NCBI GenBank assembly: GCA_965199905.1
Contig: OZ241366.1
Location: 4,154,001 to 4,218,000, forward strand
Direction: 5' to 3'
Origin: Ilyomonas sp965199905
GTDB taxonomy: Bacteria; Bacteroidota; Bacteroidia; Chitinophagales; Chitinophagaceae
Length of the DNA: 64,000 nt
Shown here: piece by piece, positions 8,573 to 17,455 of the stretch
Position numbering within the stretch: the first letter of the stretch is position 1
Layout of the letters: each line of letters starts with the position of its first letter
The notes under the pieces: model-generated
What the model saw: only the letters and a program-made list of their open reading frames with translations
Databases searched by the model: none
What the model was told of the DNA's origin: nothing
Program-made: the position numbers and the translations under genes

Positions 8573-9616
8573 TTATTCTATGGCAAGCTGGCGGCAAATA
8601 TTTTTTACAATACCGGGACCTTCATAAATAAAGCCTGTCCACACCTGTACAAGCGAAGCGCCAACAGCTAATTTTTCCTTCGCATCATTACCTGTAAAAA
8701 TACCGCCGCTGGCGATAATTGGGATCTTGTTATCAAGGTGTTTAGCCAAGTAACACACAACTTCTGTAGAGTGATTACGCAATGGCTTGCCGCTGAGACC
8801 ACCTGCGCCAATGTCAGTAACGGTTTGCTGTAAAGTGCTTAATCCTTCACGGCTAATGGTGGTGTTTGTTGCTACCAATCCATCCAGTTTTGTTTCGCTT
8901 GTTAATGATATAATATCATCAAGCTGAGATGTGGTTAAGTCGGGCGCAATCTTTAACAGCAACGGCTTTTTTGTTGCCAAGCCATGGTTGATGGTTTGCA
9001 GTTCAGACAAGATTTTATACAACGCATCTTTATCCTGGAGCGCACGCAATCCCGGCGTGTTTGGGCTGCTAACATTCACCACAAAATAATCGGCGCTGTT
9101 ATTTAATTTGGTGAAGCAAGTATTATAGTCTTTCCACGCATCTTCATTCGCAGTAATTTTATTTTTACCAATGTTACATCCAATAATCAGTTGGTGGCTG
9201 GTGGTTGATGGTTGATGGTTTTTCCACTTATCCAATCTCTTTTTTATAGCATCAGCGCCATCGTTATTAAAGCCCATGCGGTTAATAAGCGCTTTGTCTT
9301 TTGGCAAACGAAACAAACGCGGTTTGCCATTGCCGGGCTGCGCCAATGGCGTAACGGTGCCTACTTCTGCAAAGCCGAAACCCAATGCTGATAAGGCTTG
9401 TAAGTAAACTGCATTTTTATCGAAGCCGGCACCTAAACCAACGGGATTTTTAAATAATAAACCGAATACATTTTTCTGTAGTGAATTATCAGTTAACGAA
9501 TACATCGCCTTCGCAATAGAAGTTGCGCCGGGAATATAGGTTAGCGCATTCATGGCAATATAATGCGCCCTTTCGGCATCTAATGTGAATAAAAGGCGTC
9601 GTAAGAGTGGATACAT
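8573..9616 (-). CDS. pyrD: Dihydroorotate dehydrogenase (quinone), class 2
   Basis: It catalyses the quinone-linked oxidation of dihydroorotate to orotate in pyrimidine synthesis, at the membrane. The 347 residues include the class 2 N-terminal amphipathic helix region (MYPLLRRLLFTLDAERAH), NPVGLGAGFDKN, EVGTVTPLAQPGN, VVNVSSPNTPGLR with the catalytic serine, LLKIAPD and the FMN-binding GGLSGKPL and IIASGGIFTG. Around residues 132-142 there is a short low-complexity insert (KNHQPSTTSHQ) encoded by tandem ACCATCA/ACCACCA-type triplets, which looks like a small in-frame expansion in a surface loop. Confidence 0.95.
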   Translation of the reverse strand: MYPLLRRLLFTLDAERAHYIAMNALTYIPGATSIAKAMYSLTDNSLQKNVFGLLFKNPVGLGAGFDKNAVYLQALSALGFGFAEVGTVTPLAQPGNGKPRLFRLPKDKALINRMGFNNDGADAIKKRLDKWKNHQPSTTSHQLIIGCNIGKNKITANEDAWKDYNTCFTKLNNSADYFVVNVSSPNTPGLRALQDKDALYKILSELQTINHGLATKKPLLLKIAPDLTTSQLDDIISLTSETKLDGLVATNTTISREGLSTLQQTVTDIGAGGLSGKPLRNHSTEVVCYLAKHLDNKIPIIASGGIFTGNDAKEKLAVGASLVQVWTGFIYEGPGIVKNICRQLAIE

Positions 9617-9694
9617 TTATTAAATACTTGTTTGTATGCTTGGTAACTTGCAACGAATCTGCACTATAAATAACTCATTTTAAAATCAATAAAA

Positions 9695-10156
9695 ATGGAA
9701 CAAAAACAAAATGCTTTTAAATGCTGGTTTGAAAATTTCGCTGCTAAGATTACAAAGATAAGCGGCAGCCCGGCAGCTTTTTTAGGAGCGTTTGCTGTTG
9801 TGCTGATATGGGGTGTTACCGGTCCTGTTTTTCATTATTCCGAAACCTGGCAATTGGTTATCAATACCGGTACTACGATTATTACATTCCTGATGGTGTT
9901 CGTGATTCAGCAAAGCGCTAATAAAGACACGATGGCAATTCACTTAAAACTGAATGAGCTGATTGCATCTGCCAAAGGCGCCAGCAACCGTTTGATAGCG
10001 GCTGAAGAACTCACCGGCGAAGAACTGGAAACACTAAGAAAGTTCTACGATATCCTGTCGGAAAATGCAAAAACAGAAAAGGATATTTTATCATCGCATT
10101 CGGTGGAAGAAGCGGAAGACAATATTTTGGAAAAGAAAGAAGAGCAGACATCCTAA
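9695..10156 (+). CDS. Low-affinity iron permease family protein
   Basis: The 153-residue protein has two hydrophobic segments, one around residues 27-46 (FLGAFAVVLIWGVTGP) and a second around 56-75 (TGTTIITFLMVFVIQQS). This is followed by NKDTMAIHLKLNELI, the signature of the small bacterial members of the Iron_permease family (PF04120). The acidic C-terminal tail is probably cytoplasmic. Family naming comes from yeast Fet4; transport by these short bacterial versions is not established. Its stop codon overlaps that of dcd, which runs towards it on the other strand. Confidence 0.75.
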   Translation: MEQKQNAFKCWFENFAAKITKISGSPAAFLGAFAVVLIWGVTGPVFHYSETWQLVINTGTTIITFLMVFVIQQSANKDTMAIHLKLNELIASAKGASNRLIAAEELTGEELETLRKFYDILSENAKTEKDILSSHSVEEAEDNILEKKEEQTS

Positions 10157-10689
10157 AAACGGTTCTTCCACATCATGCTTTCTACCGGCTTTCCAATCTG
10201 GTGGCTGTATTTGGCGTTTTTCTTTTCGTTATATTTTACTTCAATTTCGCCTTCTACGGGAAAATAAATCAGTTGCCCTATCGGCATTTCTTTATAAATA
10301 CGCACAGGCTGTTTTACTGAAATTTCAAGCGTCCAGTAGCCGCAAAATCCTACATCACCTTTGCCTGCCGTAGCGTGAATATCAATACCTAAACGGCCTG
10401 TAGACGACTTGCCTTCCAGGAACGGAACATGCTCCATGGTTTCGGTATATTCCATAGTAGTGCCAAGGTAAAAGATATGAGGATAAAGAACAAAGCCGTC
10501 TTCCGGTATCTCGAAGTGTTCAATCTCATTATGTTTTTTTGCATCCAGGATATGCTCGCGGTAAGTAGCCAGCCATTTGCCAAGATGCACATCGTAGCTG
10601 TTGCTGCCCAAACATTCGCGGCTGTAAGGTTCTATCTTTATCGTGCCTTTATCAATCTCTTCCAGTATGCGCTTGTCCGACAAAATCAT
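10153..10689 (-). CDS. dcd: dCTP deaminase
   Basis: It deaminates dCTP to dUTP in thymidylate synthesis as a homotrimer of the dUTPase fold. Family motifs are GSNSYDVHLG, the substrate-binding loop EGKSSTGRLGIDIHATAG with the catalytic glutamate region, and GYWTLEISV. I place the start at 10689 because MILSDKRILEEI is the standard dCTP deaminase N-terminus; an upstream in-frame ATG at 10725 would add 12 unlikely residues. The protein is then 178 residues, a normal length. It is convergent with the iron-permease gene, overlapping it by the stop codons. Confidence 0.93.
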   Translation of the reverse strand: MILSDKRILEEIDKGTIKIEPYSRECLGSNSYDVHLGKWLATYREHILDAKKHNEIEHFEIPEDGFVLYPHIFYLGTTMEYTETMEHVPFLEGKSSTGRLGIDIHATAGKGDVGFCGYWTLEISVKQPVRIYKEMPIGQLIYFPVEGEIEVKYNEKKNAKYSHQIGKPVESMMWKNRF

Positions 10690-10743
10690 GTGTGCCTTTT
10701 CTGCAAATAAATTGTAAATCTGCAAAACAAACCGGGATTTCTT

Positions 10744-11394
10744 TTGCCGATATTATTTCAAAAACAGGTTGATGATTTTACTGCCATGGCGGTGTGGAAG
10801 ATAGAAGAAGACGAAGATTTTTTTCTGCGCAAAGTGCCGTTGCTGCAGGAGGTAAGCCATCCGCACAAACGGCTGCAGCATTTGGCCGGGCGATATTTAT
10901 TATCGTTGCTGGCGCCCCATTTTCCTTTCTATGAAATTAAGATCAACGAAGCCCGCAAGCCTTACCTGCCTTCGGGTCAATATCATTTTTCCATTTCGCA
11001 TTGCGGCGCTTATGCGGCGGTTATCATCAGCTCGCAGCACGACTGTGGCGTTGATATCGAACTGATTTCGCCAAAGACTGAAAAAGTGAAAGCCAAATAT
11101 TTAAGCGAAGATGAATTGCACTATGTGCAATCATTACAAAGTACATATCAAAACGAGTATAAAGAAAACGAGCTGTACACCATTTGCTGGTGTGTAAAAG
11201 AAGCCGTGTACAAATGGTGGGGCAATGGAAAAGTTGATTTTCGTCAGCACATTCATATACAAAGCCTCAATCCTGTAGCAAAAAAAATGATAGTTGGCTT
11301 CCAAAAAGAATCCCCGGAAAGTGAATTGATTTTACACCTGCTGAGGTTTGAAGAACTCGTAACAGCCTGGACCATCCATTCAAAAAAAGACTAA
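10744..11394 (+). CDS. 4'-phosphopantetheinyl transferase superfamily protein
   Basis: It would transfer phosphopantetheine from CoA to an acyl or peptidyl carrier protein. The Sfp-type motifs are present: RKPYLP, FSISHCGAYAAV, CGVDIELIS with the Mg-binding aspartate and glutamate, and WCVKEAVYKWWG with the second glutamate and catalytic lysine. Length is 216 residues, within the Sfp/EntD range. The start is a TTG; no ATG exists between it and the upstream in-frame stop, and the first ATG (10786) would remove the MPILFQ... lead-in. The gene is divergent from dcd. No carrier protein or synthase gene is nearby, so the substrate may be the fatty-acid ACP. Confidence 0.85.
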   Translation: MPILFQKQVDDFTAMAVWKIEEDEDFFLRKVPLLQEVSHPHKRLQHLAGRYLLSLLAPHFPFYEIKINEARKPYLPSGQYHFSISHCGAYAAVIISSQHDCGVDIELISPKTEKVKAKYLSEDELHYVQSLQSTYQNEYKENELYTICWCVKEAVYKWWGNGKVDFRQHIHIQSLNPVAKKMIVGFQKESPESELILHLLRFEELVTAWTIHSKKD

Positions 11395-11547
11395 AACTTT
11401 TTGTCTTACCCTGCCGCATAGTCAGCGCCCCTAACTTTGATGGAAAGCGAGCAATGCTATAGAAAAAGATTGTTTCTTTATTAGCCTTACTGTCAACAGA
11501 TAGGGCGAATTATTTACGCCAAAACGATTCATGTAAATTTAATTATT

Positions 11548-13344
11548 ATGGCAAATACCGACGTAATGCAAGTAAATTATCTGAAAGGCGGTGAGTGGCT
11601 TCTAAAAGAATCTGACGCTGCCGGCACCTTTATTCCTGAAGATATAACAGAAGAGCAACTAATGATTGCTGATATGTGCCACCAGTTTCTGGCAACAGAA
11701 GTGCTGCCTATTGTAGAGCGGTTAGACAATCAGGAAGAAGGGCTGATGGAAGCTACTATGGACAAAGCCGGAGGTCAGGGAATGCTCGGTATTTCTGTGC
11801 CTGAAGAGTATGGCGGGCTGGGAAAGGACTTTGTTACGGCAACCATCGTCAATGATGCGGTAGGCAGTGGTTTTTCATTTGCTGTAGCTTATGCCGCTCA
11901 TACCGGTATTGGCACATTACCCATCCTTTATTTTGGCACTGAAGAACAGAAGCGAAAGTACGTTACAAAGCTTGCTTCGGGCGAATTCATGGGTGCTTAC
12001 GCGCTTACAGAACCTGGCAGTGGAAGCGATGCCCTGGGAGCTAAAACGACAGCGGTAGTAAGTGAAGATGGTAAGTATTACATTCTCAATGGTCAGAAGT
12101 GTTGGATCACCAATGGTGGCTTTGCCGATGTATTCGTTGTGTTTGCCAAAATAGATGGCGATAAGTTTACTGCCTTTATTATAGAGCGTGGATACCCGGG
12201 ATTTACCAACGGTCCTGAGGAACACAAAATGGGTATTAAAGGTTCATCAACCGTACAGCTTTATTTCCAGGATTGTAAAGTGCCTGTCGAAAATATATTA
12301 GGCGAAATCGGGCGCGGTCATATCATCGCTTTTAATATTTTAAATATCGGACGGCTTAAGCTGGGCGCAGGTTGTACAGGTGCTTCTAAAGCTATAACAA
12401 GTATCGCGGTGCAGTACGCAAAAGCCCGCGAGCAGTTTAAAATTTCCATCTCCCGCTTTGGTGCTATCAAACACAAACTGGGCGAAATGGCGATACTTTG
12501 CTGGGTATCAGAAGCCGGTGTTTTCAGGGCTTCCAAATGGATTGATGATAAAGAAACAGAATCGCTCGCTGATGGCGTAGCCAAAGGAAAAGCCTTACTT
12601 GGCGCAGCAGAAGAATATGCTATTGAATGCGCTATTACAAAAGTATTTGGCAGCGAAGTGCTTGATTTTTGTGTAGATGAATGCCTGCAGATTCATGGCG
12701 GCAATGGCTTCAGCGCTGAGTATATTATCAGCCGCGCTTACCAGGATAGCCGCATCAACCGAATCTTTGAAGGCACCAACGAAATTAACCGTTTGCTGAT
12801 AGTTGACATGACGCTCAAGCGTGCCATGAAAGGCAAGCTCGACCTGATGTCTGCTGCTATGAATGTATCGAAAGAATTGATGAGCATTCCTGATTTCAGC
12901 AATGACGACGAATCACCATTTGCAAAAGAAAAAAAATACATTGTCAACTTTAAAAAAGCCATTCTGTTGGTAGCCGGTGCTGCTGTGCAAAAGCTGATGA
13001 TGAAGCTGGATAAAGAACAGGAAGTGCTGATGAATATTGCCGACATGACGATACAAACTTATATGGCAGAAAGCGCTTTGTTGCGTGCCATGAAGCTCGC
13101 TGACATAAAGGGCGAAGAAGCCGTTTCATTGCCGCTCGATATCGCCCGCACCTTTATATACGATGCGGCAGACCGTATTAACAAAGCGGGTAAAGATGCC
13201 ATCAACAGTTTTGCCGAAGGCGATGAGCTGCGCATGATGGCTATTGGTTTAAAACGCTTTACTAAATTAGATGCGTACAATACGAAAGATGCCCGCCGCC
13301 GCATTGCTGATAAAATGATTGAGCAGGAAAAATATGCCTTTTAG
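11548..13344 (+). CDS. Acyl-CoA dehydrogenase (very-long-chain type, with C-terminal extension)
   Basis: This FAD enzyme introduces the first double bond in fatty acyl-CoA beta-oxidation. At 598 residues it is longer than the roughly 380-residue short-chain type and matches the VLCAD/ACAD9-like architecture. Its ACAD domain (about 40-425) has GAYALTEPGSGSDA, WITNGGFADVFVVFAKI, the FAD-binding LQIHGGNGFSAEY and IFEGTNEINRLL with the catalytic glutamate. An alpha-helical extension of about 170 residues follows. A strong terminator follows and there are no beta-oxidation neighbours. Confidence 0.93.
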   Translation: MANTDVMQVNYLKGGEWLLKESDAAGTFIPEDITEEQLMIADMCHQFLATEVLPIVERLDNQEEGLMEATMDKAGGQGMLGISVPEEYGGLGKDFVTATIVNDAVGSGFSFAVAYAAHTGIGTLPILYFGTEEQKRKYVTKLASGEFMGAYALTEPGSGSDALGAKTTAVVSEDGKYYILNGQKCWITNGGFADVFVVFAKIDGDKFTAFIIERGYPGFTNGPEEHKMGIKGSSTVQLYFQDCKVPVENILGEIGRGHIIAFNILNIGRLKLGAGCTGASKAITSIAVQYAKAREQFKISISRFGAIKHKLGEMAILCWVSEAGVFRASKWIDDKETESLADGVAKGKALLGAAEEYAIECAITKVFGSEVLDFCVDECLQIHGGNGFSAEYIISRAYQDSRINRIFEGTNEINRLLIVDMTLKRAMKGKLDLMSAAMNVSKELMSIPDFSNDDESPFAKEKKYIVNFKKAILLVAGAAVQKLMMKLDKEQEVLMNIADMTIQTYMAESALLRAMKLADIKGEEAVSLPLDIARTFIYDAADRINKAGKDAINSFAEGDELRMMAIGLKRFTKLDAYNTKDARRRIADKMIEQEKYAF

Positions 13345-13365
13345 GTGGTTTCTTTTTTCATGTTG

Positions 13366-13408
13366 GAAGAAGCGGTGAAAAATCATTTTTCGCCGCTTCT
13401 TCTTTTTT
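13366..13408 (+). terminator. Terminator of the acyl-CoA dehydrogenase gene
   Basis: A 17-bp stem with one G-T wobble (GAAGAAGCGG... at 13366-13382 with 13386-13402) followed by six T. Confidence 0.85.
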
Positions 13409-13490
13409 GCAGGATTCTTCGCAAAAATTTACTTCTTTGTAAAAAGATGATGGGAAGCCTTTACTTTGATGGTATAATTCTACCACTCAC

Positions 13491-14627
13491 ATGGCTTCCA
13501 TAACCACTGCTTCCAATCAACGCTTCCAGGCGCTTGATGTCTTCCGCGGACTCACCATCTGCTTCATGATTATTGTAAACACGCCGGGCAATGGCGATAC
13601 TACGTTTGCTCCGCTGCTTCACGCTCACTGGAATGGCTTTACGCCCACCGATCTTGTGTTTCCTTCTTTTATGTTCGTGGTAGGCAATGCTATGAGCTTC
13701 GCGATGATTAAGTGGCAGGGGAAATCATCAGGCTATGTAGCTGGTAAAATACTAAAGCGAACGGCTCTCATTTTTCTTCTCGGCTTTCTCATGTACTGGT
13801 TCCCGTTTTTTTATTCGGAAGGCGGCAGCCTGCACCTGCAGCCATTCGATCATACACGCGTGTTCGGCGTGTTGCAGCGCATTGGCTTAGCGTATGGTTT
13901 GGCTTCGCTGATGCTATATTTTTTTAAGACCAGAACAACGGTTATTATCACGGCTGTCATCCTCGTTTTATACTGGATTATTATGTATCATTTTGGCGAT
14001 GGTCCCGATCCGTATGAAATTCACAGCAATGCAGTATTAAAGCTCGATACCTGGCTCCTTGGCACCAATCATTTATACGGAGGCGAAGGCTTTCCGTTTG
14101 ATCCCGAAGGACTGCTAAGCACCTTTCCATCTGTTGGCAATGTAGTAGCCGGTTATGTAGTTGGGCAATTTATTCGCCGTAAAGGCAATACTTACGAAGG
14201 GCTGGCAAAGCTGCTGATGGCGGGTGTTGTATTGCTCATCATTGCACACTTCTGGAACTATGTGTTTCCTATTAATAAAAAACTCTGGACAAGCTCTTTC
14301 GTGCTTCATACTGTTGCATTGGATTGCATGATTCTCTCCGTTATCATGTACCTCGTCGATTTCCGCGGATACAAAAGCTGGGCAGGCTTTTTTGAAGTGG
14401 CAGGCAAAAATCCATTGTTCATTTATCTTCTTTCCGAGCTGCTCATCACTGTTTTGTACATGATACAACCCGAGCCGGGCGTTTCTGTTTATGAGTGGTT
14501 GTTCCTGCACTTGTTTAGTTATGCCACACCTTATATCGGTTCATTGCTTCAGGCTATTTGCTACATGCTCGTTTGCTGGAGTGTGGGTTATATTCTGGAT
14601 AAAAGGAAGATTTATATAAGAGTGTAA
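13491..14627 (+). CDS. HGSNAT/NagX-like membrane acyltransferase (DUF1624/DUF5009-type)
   Basis: The 378-residue membrane protein has about ten hydrophobic segments. It starts with the family motif RFQALDVFRGLTICFMIIVN and continues with HAHWNGFTPTDLVFPSFMFVVGNAMSF, split by membrane helices, as in bacterial homologues of heparan-alpha-glucosaminide N-acetyltransferase. These proteins are thought to acetylate amino sugars across the membrane using cytoplasmic acetyl-CoA; the substrate here is not predictable. It stands alone, in a unit just after the dehydrogenase terminator. Confidence 0.85.
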   Translation: MASITTASNQRFQALDVFRGLTICFMIIVNTPGNGDTTFAPLLHAHWNGFTPTDLVFPSFMFVVGNAMSFAMIKWQGKSSGYVAGKILKRTALIFLLGFLMYWFPFFYSEGGSLHLQPFDHTRVFGVLQRIGLAYGLASLMLYFFKTRTTVIITAVILVLYWIIMYHFGDGPDPYEIHSNAVLKLDTWLLGTNHLYGGEGFPFDPEGLLSTFPSVGNVVAGYVVGQFIRRKGNTYEGLAKLLMAGVVLLIIAHFWNYVFPINKKLWTSSFVLHTVALDCMILSVIMYLVDFRGYKSWAGFFEVAGKNPLFIYLLSELLITVLYMIQPEPGVSVYEWLFLHLFSYATPYIGSLLQAICYMLVCWSVGYILDKRKIYIRV

Positions 14628-14799
14628 TTGTTAGGTCTTGTTTGCATTTTAAAAGGATTTTTGCCGTCATCTCGACATTAGGAGAGGCTCCCTAAATAGA
14701 AGCTGCTTCATTATATAGAAATGTCTGCTGTAATAGACATAACGGCAGAATTACATTCTCTATATTTAAATTAGCCTTCAGATACTGACCTAACAATTA
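14625..14799. repeat. 175-bp element bounded by 13-bp perfect inverted repeats
   Basis: TAATTGTTAGGTC at 14625-14637 is repeated inverted as GACCTAACAATTA at 14787-14799, enclosing 149 bp with no coding frame. The left arm starts in the stop codon of the acyltransferase gene. The size and termini resemble a MITE or a solo insertion-sequence end pair. I see no obvious target duplication, so the class is unproven. Confidence 0.4.
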
Positions 14800-14845
14800 G
14801 GCTGTAGTATTTTAAAAAAAAGACTTCCATGATAGAGAAGACATT

Positions 14846-15313
14846 TCAGTTGTAAAACATAAAAGTCTGAACTATGTGGAAGTCGTAAGCCAAAGTATTA
14901 TTGAAAAATGAATCGTGCCTCATTTGAGGGTAGGTAAAAATGCTTTCCAGCCGGGCATTGATCTTTTCAAATATTCTTTCAAAGGCATCTTTTTTTGTTA
15001 ACGCTGAACGGAAACGGCTGAACATAGAATGGTCAGGGACTTTATCTTCCAATTGCAAACCTACAAACTGCATAAACGATAAGGAATCGTTCACTCTGCC
15101 TTCCACTTCATAATCGCTTACTTCATACCAAGCCTGCAGCAAGCACATCTTAAATAAAAGCAAACCCGGGCAAGACGGACGCCCTGCCACACTAAAACCT
15201 TTGTCTGTTATGCGCCTGTATTTCTGCCCAGGCAACCCGTTATTGATCTGGATAAACCCCCGCTCTTTAATTTCCTGGGGGAAACATATATACCGGTAAA
15301 GCTCATCTGATGG
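14846..15313 (-). pseudogene. IS5-family transposase, 5' fragment
   Basis: The frame encodes the DUF772-like N-terminal part of Bacteroidota IS5-type transposases: AGRPSCPGLLLFKMCLLQ, then DYEVEGRVNDSLSFMQFVGL, LEDKVPDHSMFSRFRSAL and FERIFEKINARLE. The frame is open back to a stop at 15314-15316 without a convincing start (the first usable codon, TTG, is at 15235). The DDE catalytic domain is absent: homology ends near residue RHDSFFNN and the last residues are unrelated. It is a truncated, inactive copy. Nothing else was seen in 14800-14845 or 15317-15496. Confidence 0.75.
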
Positions 15314-15496
15314 TTAGCCTTTGCATTGTCTTTTATCTGCAATTACTATCCCGCTTCGCCCTGTTCACACCCTGTAAATTAATTTTGCTTTGCAACGGTC
15401 ACCTGGATCATCATAGCAATATTTTACAGGCATTCAACCCGGAACAACGAATTGCCTGTTTTGAAAACATCCGCTGAGATTACAAGTCATGCTACT

Positions 15497-17290
15497 TTAT
15501 CTGCTATCAAGGCTTTTTATAAATGCAGCTATTTCCTGCTGTTCTTTACTGCTTAAGTTTAGTTTATCAAAAGGCAGCGTTTGGTTGTCGATGTTAATGC
15601 CTAATCCGGTGCCGCCCCCTTTATTGTAAAAATCAATCACCTGCTGTAATGTGGAAAAAACACCATTGTGCATGTAAGGTGCCGTTACGCTGGCATTGCG
15701 CACAGTAGGCGTTTTAAAAGCATGTCGATAAGATACCACAGGCACAATGTCAAACCTGCCTTCATCCGAATCTATCCTTTTCCCTCCTATAATTTGTGGT
15801 ACGCCAATTACCTCGGCTTCGGTCTTCATATACCGCGGCGGAAATGTGCCGTTAAACAGAGGTAAATAGTGGCAGGTTCCGCATTTAGCTTTGCCCATAA
15901 ATAAATTAAATCCATTGAGCTCATCACTATTTATTGCCGCTTTGTTTCCTTTCATATATTCATCAAAACGGCTGTTGAGTTTTACCAGGCTTCGTACATA
16001 AGAGCCAATGGCGTTCATCACCTCCGAAGTATCTATACCAATGCGATGCTCTTTGGGAAAAGCAGCCGTAAACAGTTTTCGGTACGTTGAATCGCGCCAT
16101 AATTTTTGAACCGAGGCTGCCATGGAACCATGCATCTCCAGCGTGCTTTGTACCACATCTTTAGACTGGTCTTCTAACGTATTGACCCTCAAATCATAAA
16201 ACTGAGCCGATTGAAGTGCGGCATTGAGCAGCGTCGGCGTGTTTCTCCGCAAAGCATCGTGACCATCCAGGATGGTGTTCTTTACTAATCCATCCGTAAA
16301 AGCTTTGCCGGGCTGGTGGCAGGATTGACAACTGCGGGTGCCGTTACCGGAGAAAATAGGATCGGCAAATAATAATTTGCCTAAATCAATTTTCGGATGC
16401 GTAATAAAAGAAGAGGCATCTGGCGAGTAAGCATTGACATTGAAAGCACCGGTATCAAACAAAGTATTCGCATCCTGGTTCAATAAACGGTTATAGCGGG
16501 TAATGGGAAAATCAAGTGATTGCTCGAGTTGCGTAATGCCTGTTGAAAGGGGATTTGCGCAGCTTATAATAAATGTAGCTCGGTTAAAGCTGTTGAAATC
16601 TGTATGATGAAGCAAATAACCAATACAGGTTTTTATTTGCTGGTTGATGTTTTGTTCTGCCTTATCATCTGCGTAAGACGAAAGTACAGCCTGGAGGCTT
16701 TGCAATGCCCTTGCTGATTCGTTCAGACATTGTAATGATAACGGGTCGTCAAAGCCTGTAATGCCCGTCGTCTCTACACGAAAAACTTCCAGTTTGGCAG
16801 CATCGAACACTTGCCAGTTAAGTAAGGCAACATTCTGAAAATGCGAAGTGTATTTTTTGCATCGCAAGGGTAAATCAGAGAGTTGTTTTTGCAGTTCCAC
16901 CTTCTTTGTTGCGTCGTAATGGGGAAAGAGATAGCCCTCAATCACCTGTAAGCCTGCCGGTTCAAATACTTGTCCGGAAGGTTCAACTTCCTGTACCGGC
17001 GCACCGTTTACAAACCGCGAGGTAGCAGGTTCAAAATACTCTGCTGCCCATTCAAAACTTTTATAGGTCATTCTCGCTTCCAGGAATAAGTGTTGCAGTT
17101 CTTTTTCATCTGCGCCGGGCTTTGCGGCGGCAGTAGCAAGTTTTTGGCAGGATGCAACAAAACTATCTACCTGTTTTACCAACCTGTGCGCAATGTCTTT
17201 TTCGGGAACAGTCTCTTTGGGTTGGCAGGAGAAAAAAAGGAAGCCGGTAACTGATACCAGCCACAAACACACAATAATCAGTTTCTTCAT
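15497..17290 (-). CDS. Di-heme cytochrome c peroxidase lipoprotein with imelysin-like N-terminal region
   Basis: A lipoprotein signal (GFLFFSC) anchors this 597-residue protein to an envelope membrane. Residues of about 30-270 form a helical region with FEPAGLQVIEGYLFP, reminiscent of imelysin-type domains. From about 290 onward it is a MauG/CcpA-type di-heme peroxidase: two haem-binding motifs, CQSCH and CGTCH, plus TLLNAALQ, FKTPTVRN and APYMHNGVF. The reaction expected from the family is reduction of H2O2 in the periplasm with electrons from a cytochrome, or MauG-like oxidation of a partner. The gene follows the phosphoesterase gene on the same strand, separated by a hairpin. Confidence 0.85.
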   Translation of the reverse strand: MKKLIIVCLWLVSVTGFLFFSCQPKETVPEKDIAHRLVKQVDSFVASCQKLATAAAKPGADEKELQHLFLEARMTYKSFEWAAEYFEPATSRFVNGAPVQEVEPSGQVFEPAGLQVIEGYLFPHYDATKKVELQKQLSDLPLRCKKYTSHFQNVALLNWQVFDAAKLEVFRVETTGITGFDDPLSLQCLNESARALQSLQAVLSSYADDKAEQNINQQIKTCIGYLLHHTDFNSFNRATFIISCANPLSTGITQLEQSLDFPITRYNRLLNQDANTLFDTGAFNVNAYSPDASSFITHPKIDLGKLLFADPIFSGNGTRSCQSCHQPGKAFTDGLVKNTILDGHDALRRNTPTLLNAALQSAQFYDLRVNTLEDQSKDVVQSTLEMHGSMAASVQKLWRDSTYRKLFTAAFPKEHRIGIDTSEVMNAIGSYVRSLVKLNSRFDEYMKGNKAAINSDELNGFNLFMGKAKCGTCHYLPLFNGTFPPRYMKTEAEVIGVPQIIGGKRIDSDEGRFDIVPVVSYRHAFKTPTVRNASVTAPYMHNGVFSTLQQVIDFYNKGGGTGLGINIDNQTLPFDKLNLSSKEQQEIAAFIKSLDSR

Positions 17291-17303
17291 TGCCGAAATG
17301 ATG

Positions 17304-17330
17304 AAAGAGCCACCCTATCGGTGGCTCTTT
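17304..17330 (-). terminator. Hairpin between phosphoesterase and peroxidase genes
   Basis: An 11-bp perfect stem (AAAGAGCCACC / GGTGGCTCTTT) with a 5-nt loop. Read on the minus strand only three T follow (TTTCATC), so termination would be weak; read on the plus strand six T follow. It ends 13 nt before the peroxidase start codon, so it could also be a leader or processing hairpin. Confidence 0.5.
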
Positions 17331-17455
17331 TTTGTTAATAACAGATATCTCACTTACATAATTCGATTGAATAACTAAGCAGAGCTGAACATTCAAAACT
17401 TCGCAATCCTATCTGTTGACTGCATAAAATACTTCGATGATGGCTCAACTTCACC

